From contig NZ_AP014924.1 of NCBI RefSeq assembly GCF_001544015.1, forward strand, positions 3,100,001 to 3,164,000: a DNA stretch of 64,000 nt. Direction: 5' to 3'. The notes under the pieces were generated by a model. That model did not search any database and was not told the DNA's origin. It saw only the letters and a program-made list of their open reading frames with translations. The translations under genes and the position numbers were made by a program. This stretch comes from Limnochorda pilosa (GTDB taxonomy: Bacteria > Bacillota > Limnochordia > Limnochordales > Limnochordaceae). How positions within the stretch are numbered: the first letter of the stretch is position 1; each line of letters begins with the position of its first letter. Shown one piece after another: positions 44,140 to 52,454 of the stretch.

Positions 44140-47061
44140 TCACTCCCTGGTTTCGCCGGCCGCGGGCGCGGTCCTGCCGGCCTCCTCCACTTCCAGCTCC
44201 GCCACCCCGCCGCCGGCGTCGTACCGGACCCGGGCCAGGTGCAGGGGAGCGCCGGGTCCGGCCAGGAGGTAGGGGAGCAGGCGCCGGTCCACATCGGGCA
44301 GCGAGGCGCGTTCCAGCTCGGCCCGATCGAACCAGCGCAGGGCCCCCTCCCCACCGTCCCGCTCGGGGCCCGGCGCGGCCGTTCCCTGGAAGACGAAGAG
44401 CAGCCAGTTGTAGGCCGGGTGGGGACCGGTCTCGGAGGTGATCATCCGCAGCTCCAACCGCTCCAGCTCCAGGCCCGTCTCCTCCCGCACCTCCCGGCGG
44501 ATGGCCTCCTCGGGGGACTCGCCCGGCTCCACCTTGCCGCCCGGGGCGGTCCAGAGGCCGGCGAAGGGCTCCTTGGTGCGGCGGATCATGAGGTACCTCC
44601 CCTCTCGCTCCACGTAGCAGAGGGCGCTGGGCCGCTGCCGCTCTGGATCCACCCAGAGCGCCTCCAGCGGCGCGGCCAGGTGCCGCTCGCGCCAGAGGGC
44701 CTCCAGGGCCGGGCGAAGCGCCTGCACTGGGCGGATCCTCGGCGATCCCTGCCCCAGGACGTCCACCAGGCGCCGTGCCATCCGGCTGTGGCGTGCGAGG
44801 AGGGCCCCGCTGCTGCGGCAGTACCGCTCCAGCGCGTCCACCTGCCCCACCAGCACCACCAGCCGCCGGGCCCGGGTGATGGCGGTGTAGAGGAGGTTCC
44901 GGCTCATGAGCGCCGGCATCACCGACACCACCGGCATGACCACCGCCGGGTACTCGCTGCCCTGGCTCTTGTGCACCGAGGTCGCGTAGGCGAGCTGCAG
45001 CTCGTCCAGCTCGCCGGGCCCGTAGAGTACCTCCTGGCTCTCCTCCCCCTCGTCGAAGACGACGGTCACCTGCTCCTGCTCCGGGTCCACGGCCGCCACC
45101 CTCCCCAACTCGCCGTTGAAGACCATCTTCTCGTAGTCGTTCCGCACCTGCATCACCCGGTCGCCCACCCGGAACCGCTCCGGCTCACCCTCGGGCGTGG
45201 TCCCTCCGGTCACCTCGGCCTTCCCCGGGTGGGCCGGGTTGAGGGCCTCCTGCAGCGAGCGGTTGAGGCCGTCGGCGCCGCTGGGACCCCGGCGGGTGGC
45301 GCAGAGCACCTGGATCTGGGCCGGGGTGAGGTCCGGGGCGAAGGAGGGGAGGCGGCGGCTCACCAGATCGGTGACAAGGGCGGGGATCGCCTCGGGCTCG
45401 GCCGGGATGAAGAAGAACTCGCCCCCCGGCCGGTTCCACACCGGGCGCCGGCCCGTCCGGATGCGGTGGGCGTTCTGGACGATGAGGCTCTGCTCGGCCT
45501 GGCGGAAGATCTGCCGGAGGCGGAAGCTCGGCACCACCCCGGACTCCAGCAGGTCCCGGAGCACCTGGCCGGGGCCCACGGAAGGGAGCTGATCCGCGTC
45601 ACCGATGAGGATCAGGCGGGTGGGCGGCCGGACGGCGGCCAGGAGGCGGGCGAAGAGGGGCAGGTCCACCATCGAGAGCTCGTCCACCAGCACCACGTCC
45701 GCGTCCAGGGGGTTCCCGGCGTTTCGCACCCAGCGGGCACCCGCCCGCTCGCCTGCGCCGGGCACGTACGTGAACTCCAGGGTCCGATGGAGGGTGCGGG
45801 CAGGGAGGCCCGTCGCTTCCCGCAGTCGCCGGGAGGCCCGGCCCGTGGGCGAGGCGAGCAGGAGGCGGACCTGCCGCGCCTGGCACCAGGCGGCCACCGC
45901 CCGGGCGAGGGTGGTCTTGCCCGTTCCCGGCCCGCCGGTGATGATGAGCACAGGCTGGACCAGGGCCTGGACCAGGGCCTCCCGTTGCTCAGGCGCCAGC
46001 TCGAGCCTGCTGCTCCGCTCGGCCAGCGCCACCTCCTGGGAGAGCCGCGCGGGGTCCACCCGCTGGGCGCCGCGCCGGGGAGCTTCCGGGCCTGGCTCGC
46101 CGTCCTGCTCCCGCCCGGACGCCATCGCCGGCTCCCGCTCTCCCTCCGGGGACGGGCTCGACAGGAGCAGGCGCAGGCGCAGGCACACCTCGAGCTCCGC
46201 CTCGTACAGGTAAGGAAGGTAGACCGCGTCCACCTCGCCCGGCTCCTGCACCACCTCGTCCCGTTCCGCCGCGGCGGCGAGGGCTTCCTCGAACCGCTCG
46301 GGGGGGATGCCCTCCTGCACCACCTCCCGCTGCAGGTCCGGGCGGGGGAGGAAGGTGTGGCCGGCAAGGGTGGCCTCCTGCAGCCGGTGGCGGATCAGGG
46401 CTCTGGCCCGCTGGGGGCCGTCCACGGGGATCCCCAGGCTGCGGGCGATGCGGTCTGCGGTGAGGAAGCCCACGCCCCGCACGTCGTAGATGAGCCGGTA
46501 GGGGTCTTCCTGGATGCGGGCGACGGTGCGCTCCCCGTAGGTCTGGTGGATGCGGGCCGCGAGCGCGGGGCCCACGCCGTGACCCTGCAGGAACAGGAAG
46601 GCCTCCCGGGCGTCCTTCTGGTCCTTCAGGCCCCGGTGGATCCGGCGCGCCTTCTCGCGCCCCACCCCTTCCACCTCCGTGAGGCGCCGGGGGGCCTCCT
46701 CGATGACCTCCAGGGTGCGGGCGCCGAAGCGCTCCACCAGCCGGCGCGCCAGAACGGGCCCCACCCCGGGGATGGCGCCCGAGGCCAGGTACCGCTCGAT
46801 GGCCTCCGCGCCCGTGGGCTCCACCACCTCCACCGCGTCGGCCTCGAACTGCTGGCCGTAACGGGGGTGCTGGGTCCAGCGACCGAAGAGGCGCACGGGC
46901 TGGCCGTCCTTCAGCTCCGGAAGGTTCCCCACCACGGCGACCCGGCCCCCGCCCTCCTGCTCCAGGCGCAGGACCGTGAAGCCGTTCTCGGGGTTGCGAA
47001 AGGTGACGCGTGCGACCCGACCGTCGATCCGGTCGGGCCGCTGGTCGCCGGATGGGTTCAC
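44140..47061 (-). CDS. recD2: RecD2-type DNA helicase fused to a C-terminal Nudix hydrolase
   Basis: The first about 785 residues are a RecD2 (RecD-like) helicase. An OB-like N-terminus (RVARVTFRNPENGFTVLRL) and HhH repeats (SGAIPGVGPVLARRLVERFG, EVEGVGREKARRIHRGL) come first. Walker A is ITGGPGTGKTTLARA, motif II is VVLVDELSMVD, and ATSVHKSQGSEYPAVVMPV and LLYTAITRARR end the core. Residues about 815-940 form a complete Nudix domain (ALCYVEREGRYLMIRRTKEP; box GKVEPGESPEEAIRREVREE). There is no stop between them, giving 973 residues. The GTG at 47061 has AGGAGGG nine bases upstream. Such a fusion would link damage-tolerant unwinding to nucleotide-pool or cap-like hydrolysis; this is inference. 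Confidence 0.9.
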   Translation of the reverse strand: MNPSGDQRPDRIDGRVARVTFRNPENGFTVLRLEQEGGGRVAVVGNLPELKDGQPVRLFGRWTQHPRYGQQFEADAVEVVEPTGAEAIERYLASGAIPGVGPVLARRLVERFGARTLEVIEEAPRRLTEVEGVGREKARRIHRGLKDQKDAREAFLFLQGHGVGPALAARIHQTYGERTVARIQEDPYRLIYDVRGVGFLTADRIARSLGIPVDGPQRARALIRHRLQEATLAGHTFLPRPDLQREVVQEGIPPERFEEALAAAAERDEVVQEPGEVDAVYLPYLYEAELEVCLRLRLLLSSPSPEGEREPAMASGREQDGEPGPEAPRRGAQRVDPARLSQEVALAERSSRLELAPEQREALVQALVQPVLIITGGPGTGKTTLARAVAAWCQARQVRLLLASPTGRASRRLREATGLPARTLHRTLEFTYVPGAGERAGARWVRNAGNPLDADVVLVDELSMVDLPLFARLLAAVRPPTRLILIGDADQLPSVGPGQVLRDLLESGVVPSFRLRQIFRQAEQSLIVQNAHRIRTGRRPVWNRPGGEFFFIPAEPEAIPALVTDLVSRRLPSFAPDLTPAQIQVLCATRRGPSGADGLNRSLQEALNPAHPGKAEVTGGTTPEGEPERFRVGDRVMQVRNDYEKMVFNGELGRVAAVDPEQEQVTVVFDEGEESQEVLYGPGELDELQLAYATSVHKSQGSEYPAVVMPVVSVMPALMSRNLLYTAITRARRLVVLVGQVDALERYCRSSGALLARHSRMARRLVDVLGQGSPRIRPVQALRPALEALWRERHLAAPLEALWVDPERQRPSALCYVEREGRYLMIRRTKEPFAGLWTAPGGKVEPGESPEEAIRREVREETGLELERLELRMITSETGPHPAYNWLLFVFQGTAAPGPERDGGEGALRWFDRAELERASLPDVDRRLLPYLLAGPGAPLHLARVRYDAGGGVAELEVEEAGRTAPAAGETRE

Positions 47062-47166
47062 CGCCGCCGCCCTCCTGCCCGCTGCCCTCCACCGGTTTCG
47101 ACGCCTCGAAGCCCGCTCCTCCCGCTGCACGCCCAGGCCGGGCCCGCCCAGAGGGCGTGCGGGATC

Positions 47167-47448
47167 TCAGAGGGCCGTCGTGCCGGGCCCGCAGGGCACC
47201 AGGTCGTCGCGCAGGTGGGCGGCGCCCAGCCGCAGGGCGGTGACGGCGATGCGGGTGCGGTCGTCGGCGCCAAGCTTGCGGTAGATGCTGCTCACATGGT
47301 TCTTCACGGTGTGGGGGCTGATGTAGAGCGCGGCTGCGATCTCTCGGTTGTTCAAACCGTTGGCCAGGAGCTCGAGGATCTCGCGCTCCCGCCCGGACAG
47401 ATCCTTGAGCCCCTGGGCGATCCGGTCCTGCTGAGGCCGTCGATCCAC
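47167..47448 (-). CDS. LuxR/GerE-type helix-turn-helix regulator without receiver
   Basis: The product is essentially one LuxR-type DNA-binding domain: LSGREREILELLANGLNNRE, IAAALYISPHTVKNHVSSIY and RKLGADDRTRIAVTALRLGA. The assumed GTG at 47448 gives 93 residues, near the size of GerE. The frame stays open upstream to an ATG at 47655, but that part looks non-coding. It lies between degU and recD2 and its target is unknown. Confidence 0.7.
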   Translation of the reverse strand: MDRRPQQDRIAQGLKDLSGREREILELLANGLNNREIAAALYISPHTVKNHVSSIYRKLGADDRTRIAVTALRLGAAHLRDDLVPCGPGTTAL

Positions 47449-47867
47449 GTCAAATCCCGCCGTTTCGTCTCGGTAGCGTAAGAAGGGGCTTGGCTCCTTC
47501 GTTGCCCAGACTATGGCGGCACGTGGACGAGTGTGACAGGCCCATGAACCCCACGCACCCGCTCCGCGCTCTTCCCGGCCCACCCCGGCAGGAATCGTGC
47601 CCGGGAGGGACCGGGGACCCGCCGACGTGGGGTCGATCAGCGGGTCCCCATCCACTACGGTGCGCTCCGGCCGGCGCTGGGGTACGGAGTCCTTTCCGCC
47701 GACCTTGCTGCGCCCCGCTCCTTCCCGGACTGGATTGGGGATCGGGTTTTTGGTTGATGGGTCGGCTCACGAGGCTGGGGATTCCCTCGCGTGGGCTCAG
47801 AGCGTCAGCCGACCTGCTTGTCCTCATTCTAGGAAAAGGGAACCGGCGTGAACATCGGACCACGGTC
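47449..47867. other. Gap between degU and the LuxR-type gene
   Basis: I see no additional gene. A TAGAAT-like -10 occurs on the minus strand near 47830 with a poor -35. It could serve the LuxR-type gene and recD2. The upstream extension of the LuxR-type frame occupies part of the stretch. Confidence 0.4.
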
Positions 47868-48584
47868 TCATTTTCTCAGGGCGGGAAGGGGCTCCGATTG
47901 GGACCCTGGTCCCAGATCCGGCAGGTCCGAGGGGGCGACCAGCCCGTGGCGGAGCGCGTATACGGCCGCCTGGGTCCGGTCCTGCACCTGGAGCTTCTCC
48001 AGCAGGTGGGTGATGTGGTTCTTCACGGTCTTCTCGGTGATGACCAGCTCCTGGGCGATCTGGCGGTTGCTCTTGCCCTCCACGATCCCCTCGAGCACCT
48101 CGCGCTCCCGGGCCGAGAGCCGGCCGGCCGCTTCAGCCCCGGCGGCGGGGCGCGGGGAGCTGGTGCGGTGGTCCCCCAGGTGATCGAGGAAACGGGCCAT
48201 CATCTTGGAGGGCAGGACGGCACCGCCGTCCCGGACCTCGCGGATGGCGTTCACCACCCGCTGGGGAGCCTCGTCCTTCAAGACATAGCCCCGCACGCCC
48301 ATCCGCACCAGGGCCGCCAGGTACTCCTCGTCGTCGTGGATGGTGAGGGCCACCACTCGGGTCTCGGACCGCTCCCGGGCCAGGGCGCGGGCCACCTCCA
48401 GCCCCCCGCCGGGCATGTTGATGTCCAGCAGGAGCACGTCGGGCTTCTGGGCGCGCACCAGCTCCAGGGCCGTCCGGGCGTCCCCTGCCTCGCCCACCAC
48501 GCGGATGTCCGGCTCCATGGCCAGCAGGGTCGTGACGGCCTGGCGGATGAGCGGGTGGTCGTCGGCGATCCCGACGCGGATCAG
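47868..48584 (-). CDS. degU: Response regulator DegU (NarL/LuxR family)
   Basis: DegU is the partner of DegS and controls exoenzymes, competence and motility in Bacillus. The receiver domain has the phosphoacceptor D54 in DVLLLDINMPGG and the Lys in GYVLKDEAP. The LuxR domain is LSAREREVLEGIVEGKSNRQ and VKNHITHLLEKLQVQDRTQA. The frame lacks ATG, GTG or TTG at the expected start. CTG at 48584 begins exactly L-I-R-V-G-I-A-D-D-H-P, overlaps the degS stop as CTGA, and has GGGGTGGGGG before it. An ATG at 48674 would add 30 unlikely residues. Confidence 0.88.
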   Translation of the reverse strand: MIRVGIADDHPLIRQAVTTLLAMEPDIRVVGEAGDARTALELVRAQKPDVLLLDINMPGGGLEVARALARERSETRVVALTIHDDEEYLAALVRMGVRGYVLKDEAPQRVVNAIREVRDGGAVLPSKMMARFLDHLGDHRTSSPRPAAGAEAAGRLSAREREVLEGIVEGKSNRQIAQELVITEKTVKNHITHLLEKLQVQDRTQAAVYALRHGLVAPSDLPDLGPGSQSEPLPALRK

Positions 48585-49816
48585 GTTCCCCCACCCCTTC
48601 CCACGGGAATCTGCACCCGGATGCGGGTGCCCCTGCCGGGGCGGCTCTCCACCTGGAAGCTCCCCTGTAACCATTCGACCCGTTCCCGCATGTGCATGAG
48701 CCCGTAGGTGCCCCCGCGCCGCTGGACCGCCTCCCAGTCGAAGCCGATGCCGTCGTCGGCCACCAGAAGGCTGACCCGGCCAGCCGTCAGCTCCAGGCGG
48801 ACGACGATCCGCTGGGCCCGGGCGTGCCGGAGGGCGTTCTGCACCGCCTCCTGCACCAGCCGGAAGAGGGCCGCCTCTTTCTCGGGCTCCATCCGGGTCT
48901 CCTCGTCGTCGTAGTGGAAGTCGACCTCGGGGCCGCCGCTGCCGGTCTGGACCCCTTCGAGGAAGCGTCGGACCGCCGGCACGAGCCCCAGGTCGTCCAG
49001 GGCCATCGGGCGCAGGTTGCTGATGATGGTGCGGATCTCCCGCAGGCTCTCCTGGACGCCCTCCCGGATCCGCCCCAGCTCGGCGGAAAGGGTGGCCGCG
49101 ACGCCGGGTTCGGTTCCGGGCGCTGGCTTTTCGGCCACGTCCTGGCCGGCTGCAGGCTGCCCGGTGCCGGCCGCCCCAGGGAGCGCTTGCGCCAGCCGCT
49201 GGCAGATCTCGGCCCGGAAGACCAGGTTGGCTATGGCCTGGGCCGGCCCGTCGTGGATCTCGCGGGCCAGCCTGCGGCGCTCCTCCTCCACGCTCGCGAT
49301 CACCCGGCGGCCCATTTCCTGCCGGGCGCGCAGGTCCTGCAGCTGCTCGGACATGGCCTCCAGGTTCCCCTGGAGGAAGTCCAGGGCGACGCTCACCTGG
49401 GCCACCAGGGCGTCGGCCCGCTCGGCCAGCTGGCGCACCATGCGCACGGTGCGCTCCTGCTCGTCCCGCTGCAGGCGGAGGAGGCGCTCCCGCTCCTGCT
49501 GGGTGGCCAGCTCGAGCTGGGCCTCCTGGGCGTCGTGGTACGCGCGGCGGATCTCTTCCTCACTGAAGCGGCTGAAGTCGCGGTTCACCAGCATCAGGCG
49601 GTGGCGCGACCGGTACGCCTCCCGCGACGCCCGGTCCACCTGGTCCGCCACCCGCAGGAGCTGGTGCTGGAGCTGGTCGAGGCGCCGCTGGAGCTCCGCC
49701 TCCTCACCGTGCGCGGCCTCAGCCATCGCGTGCATCTCTTCGCGCCCGTCCCGGACCTGGGCGATGACATGATCCAGGAGCTCTTCCAGGCGCTGCGAGC
49801 TCAGCTCGGTCTTCAC
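48581..49816 (-). CDS. degS: Sensor histidine kinase DegS
   Basis: This is a soluble kinase of 411 residues. The first 160 residues form the coiled-coil DegS sensor domain (YRSRHRLMLVNRDFSRFSEE, RRAYHDAQEAQLELATQQER). The HisKA_3 box ERRRLAREIHDGPAQAIANL places the phosphorylated His at 188. The ATPase domain has LVQEAVQNALRHARAQRI and LLVADDGIGFD. A Pro/Ala-rich insert follows at about 205-235. The order degS-degU before comF matches Bacillus. Confidence 0.92.
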   Translation of the reverse strand: MKTELSSQRLEELLDHVIAQVRDGREEMHAMAEAAHGEEAELQRRLDQLQHQLLRVADQVDRASREAYRSRHRLMLVNRDFSRFSEEEIRRAYHDAQEAQLELATQQERERLLRLQRDEQERTVRMVRQLAERADALVAQVSVALDFLQGNLEAMSEQLQDLRARQEMGRRVIASVEEERRRLAREIHDGPAQAIANLVFRAEICQRLAQALPGAAGTGQPAAGQDVAEKPAPGTEPGVAATLSAELGRIREGVQESLREIRTIISNLRPMALDDLGLVPAVRRFLEGVQTGSGGPEVDFHYDDEETRMEPEKEAALFRLVQEAVQNALRHARAQRIVVRLELTAGRVSLLVADDGIGFDWEAVQRRGGTYGLMHMRERVEWLQGSFQVESRPGRGTRIRVQIPVGRGGGT

Positions 49817-49834
49817 CGGGGGCGCGCCTCCCGA

Positions 49835-50632
49835 TCAGGGTCGGGCCGATTCCAGGGCCTGCCCACAGGCGCACCCGCGCTCGCGGGGGATGCGGGCGAC
49901 GAGACGCTGGAGAAGCTCCCGCAACCGATCGTTGTTCTCCTGGAAGACCCGCATGACCTCCTGGTGGCTCACCGGTCGGACCTCGGGATGGCCCTCCAGC
50001 CCCACGTCGTAGTCGGTGATCAGGGCCAGGTTCAGGTAGCACATGCCCAGCTCCCGGGCCAGGATCACCTCGGGGTACTGGGTCATGTTGATCACCTCCC
50101 AGCCCTGCGCCTGGAACTCCTTGCTCTCGGCCCGGGTGGAGAAGCGGGGCCCCTGCACGACCACCACCGTGCCGCCGTCGTGGGCGCGGAAACCGACCTG
50201 GCCGGCCGCCTCCAGGGCCAGGGGGCGAAGCTCGGGGCAGTACGGGTCCGCGGCGGAGATGTGGGTGACGATGGGGCCCTCGTAGAAGGTGTCCTCCCGG
50301 CCCCAGGTGCGGTTGACGAACTGGTCGCTCACCACCAGGTCCCCGGGGCGCACGTGGGGCTGGAGGCTGCCGGCCGCGCAGGGCCCGATCACCCGGGTGA
50401 CCCCCAGCTCCTTCATGGCCCACAGGTTCGCCCGGTAGTTGATGCGGTGGGGCGGCAGCCGGTGGTCCCGGCCGTGCCGGGGCAGGAAGGCGACCCGCCG
50501 GCCCTCGACCTCGGCCAGGGAAACCTTGTCGCTCGGGGCCCCGTAGGGCGTCTCCACCCAGACCTCCTCCACGTTTTCCAGAAAGCGGTAGAAGCCTGAT
50601 CCCCCAAAGATGCCGATCTCTGCCTGTGGCAT
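49835..50632 (-). CDS. mtnP: S-methyl-5'-thioadenosine phosphorylase
   Basis: MtnP splits methylthioadenosine into adenine and methylthioribose-1-phosphate for methionine salvage. The 265-residue protein has EIGIFGGSGFYRFL, LPRHGRDHRLPPHRINYRAN, VIGPCAAGSLQ, VVVQGPRFSTRAESKEF, INMTQYPEVILARELGMCYL and ITDYDVG, all characteristic. GGAGACGAGGG precedes the ATG. It shares the strand with metK and ahcY, so SAM by-product recycling is grouped here. Confidence 0.92.
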   Translation of the reverse strand: MPQAEIGIFGGSGFYRFLENVEEVWVETPYGAPSDKVSLAEVEGRRVAFLPRHGRDHRLPPHRINYRANLWAMKELGVTRVIGPCAAGSLQPHVRPGDLVVSDQFVNRTWGREDTFYEGPIVTHISAADPYCPELRPLALEAAGQVGFRAHDGGTVVVVQGPRFSTRAESKEFQAQGWEVINMTQYPEVILARELGMCYLNLALITDYDVGLEGHPEVRPVSHQEVMRVFQENNDRLRELLQRLVARIPRERGCACGQALESARP

Positions 50633-50688
50633 GTCCCTCGTCTCCTTTCGCCGCCCTCCCGCCGCCGTCGACCCGGCCGCCGCCAGCC

Positions 50689-51630
50689 TCAGGAGATGCT
50701 CCGGGCCGCCTGCAGCCGGGCGAACTCCGACGCGACGCGGGCGGCCAGGCGCGCGTTCTCCTCGGCCAGGGCCACCCCCGTGCGCAGGGTGGCGCCTTCG
50801 GTCTTCTCGTGCAGCACCTGGAGGAGGAAGGGCGTGACGGCCTTGCCGCGGATGCCCCGCTCCTCCAGCTCGTAAAGGGCTTCGTCCACCGCGTCCTCGA
50901 CCAGGTCCGGGTCCAGCTCCAGCGCCTCGGGAACGGGGTTGGCCACCACGAGCCCTCCGGTGAACCCCAGGGCCCACTTGACACTCATGACCCGGGCAGC
51001 CTCCAGGGGCGACTCCACCCGGTAGTCCACGGGGCAGCCGCTATCCCGGTAGTAGAACGCGGGGAAGACGTCGGTCTGGTACCCGAGCACGGGGACGCCC
51101 CGGGTCTCCAGGTACTCCAGCGTCCAGTCGGTGTCGAGGACGGTCTTCACGCCGGAGCAGACCACGCAGACGGGGGTTCGGGCGATCTCGGTCAGGTCCG
51201 TGGAGACGTCCAGGGTCTCCATCACGTCCCGGTGGACGCCGCCGATGGCGCCCGTCGCGAAGACCGAGATCCCGACCCGCCCGGCTACGGCGATGGCGGC
51301 CGCCGCGGTGGTGGCCCCGTGCCATCGCTTGGTGATGAGCACCGGAAGGTCGTGCTGGCTGGCCTTGTAGACGTCGGGGTCGCTTGCGATCAGCTCCAGG
51401 TCGCTCTCGGAGAGGCCCACCTTCACCTGGCCGCCCACCACGGCCACCGTCGCCGGGACGGCCCCTCCCTCCCGGACGGCCTCCTCCAGGGCCAGGGCGG
51501 TCTTGAGGTTCGTGGGGTAGGGCATGCCGTGGGCCACCAGGGTCGACTCCAGGGCGACCACCGCCTTGCCCTCCCGCAGGGCCGCGCGCACCTCAGGCGC
51601 CACCCGGATCAGCTCCCGCACGTCCATCAC
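50689..51630 (-). CDS. psuG: Pseudouridine-5'-phosphate glycosidase
   Basis: PsuG breaks the C-C bond of pseudouridine phosphate to give uracil and ribose-5-phosphate. The 313-residue protein has VVALESTLVAHGMPYPTNL, GATTAAAAIAVAGRVGISVF, ATGAIGGVHRDVMETLDVS, DLTEIARTPVCVVCSGVKTV and DVFPAFYYRDSGCPVDYRV. The GTG-ATG start follows GGAGCGTG-like sequence. No psuK kinase is beside it. Confidence 0.94.
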   Translation of the reverse strand: MMDVRELIRVAPEVRAALREGKAVVALESTLVAHGMPYPTNLKTALALEEAVREGGAVPATVAVVGGQVKVGLSESDLELIASDPDVYKASQHDLPVLITKRWHGATTAAAAIAVAGRVGISVFATGAIGGVHRDVMETLDVSTDLTEIARTPVCVVCSGVKTVLDTDWTLEYLETRGVPVLGYQTDVFPAFYYRDSGCPVDYRVESPLEAARVMSVKWALGFTGGLVVANPVPEALELDPDLVEDAVDEALYELEERGIRGKAVTPFLLQVLHEKTEGATLRTGVALAEENARLAARVASEFARLQAARSIS

Positions 51631-51652
51631 GCTCCTTCCCGGCCCCGATCCC

Positions 51653-52447
51653 TCACGCTGCGGACCGCTGAAGCCGCTTCACGAGCCACCGGACCGTGAC
51701 CTCCAGCACCTCCCGCTCCCAGTCGGGCCGCTCGAAGGTGTGCCCAGCCCCGGGCACGAGCACCACGTCCACGCCGCCCCGGACCTGTCCCCACCGCCGG
51801 GCCTGGCCCGGGGGCACGACCCCGTCGCCCTCGCCGTGCACCACCAGGGCCGGCCCGCGATGGCGAGCGAAGCCGGCGAGCGGCTCCAGGTGGAGGAGGT
51901 CCTGGTAGAACGCGGGTCCCACCTCTTCCGCACCCCACACCACAGGATCCCCGCCTTCCAGCCGCGCCCGCGCCTCGGGGGTCACCGCGGGCAGGAAGAG
52001 CTCCTGAAGGTCCGCCACCGCAGACCAGAGCACCAGCGCGGCCGGAGGGGGCAGGTCCGACCCCTCCGTCTCGCCCGCCAGGAGGGCGGCCACCGCCCCG
52101 CCCAAGCTGAGCCCCAGGACCGCCAGGCGGGTGCGGTCCACCGAGGGGTGCCCGGCCAGGTGGGCGTAGGCGGTGCGGGCGTCGGAGAGCTCCGAGGAGA
52201 TGCTCCGCTCCGCGGCCTCCCCGTCCGACTCGCCCGCGCCCCGGAAGTCGATGCGGAGCGCCGCAAGGTCGTGATCGGCCAGGGACCGGGCCAGCTTGAC
52301 GAAGAGCCGGTGCGCCTCGATCCGGTGGCCGCCCAGGCCGTGCAGGCAGAGGACCGCCGGGTGCGGGCCCGGTCCTTCGGGCAGGTGGAGGACGCCCCGG
52401 ATCGTCTCCCCGTAGTTGCTCAGCTCGACGTACGTCTCGGTCGCCAG
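51653..52447 (-). CDS. Alpha/beta-hydrolase (dienelactone hydrolase/esterase type)
   Basis: The 264-residue protein reads GETIRGVLHLPEGPGPHPAV, LCLHGLGGHRIEAHRLFVKL, the oxyanion-loop LRIDFRGAGESDGEA, the nucleophile elbow VLGLSLGGAVAA, the acid in LVVHGEGDGVVPP and the His in LVPGAGHTFERPDW. It is a serine hydrolase of unknown substrate. The frame has no ATG, GTG or TTG before the conserved start. CTG at 52447 has GGGAGGTGAG seven bases upstream, so translation from CTG is likely. It follows the GHQP protein gene by 7 bases. Confidence 0.8.
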   Translation of the reverse strand: MATETYVELSNYGETIRGVLHLPEGPGPHPAVLCLHGLGGHRIEAHRLFVKLARSLADHDLAALRIDFRGAGESDGEAAERSISSELSDARTAYAHLAGHPSVDRTRLAVLGLSLGGAVAALLAGETEGSDLPPPAALVLWSAVADLQELFLPAVTPEARARLEGGDPVVWGAEEVGPAFYQDLLHLEPLAGFARHRGPALVVHGEGDGVVPPGQARRWGQVRGGVDVVLVPGAGHTFERPDWEREVLEVTVRWLVKRLQRSAA

Positions 52448-52454
52448 GTCGGGC

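Noticed and set aside
47449-47655. N-terminal extension of the LuxR-type gene
   Set aside because: The extra 69 residues have no recognisable fold and include Cys/Trp/Arg-rich stretches typical of non-coding frames.
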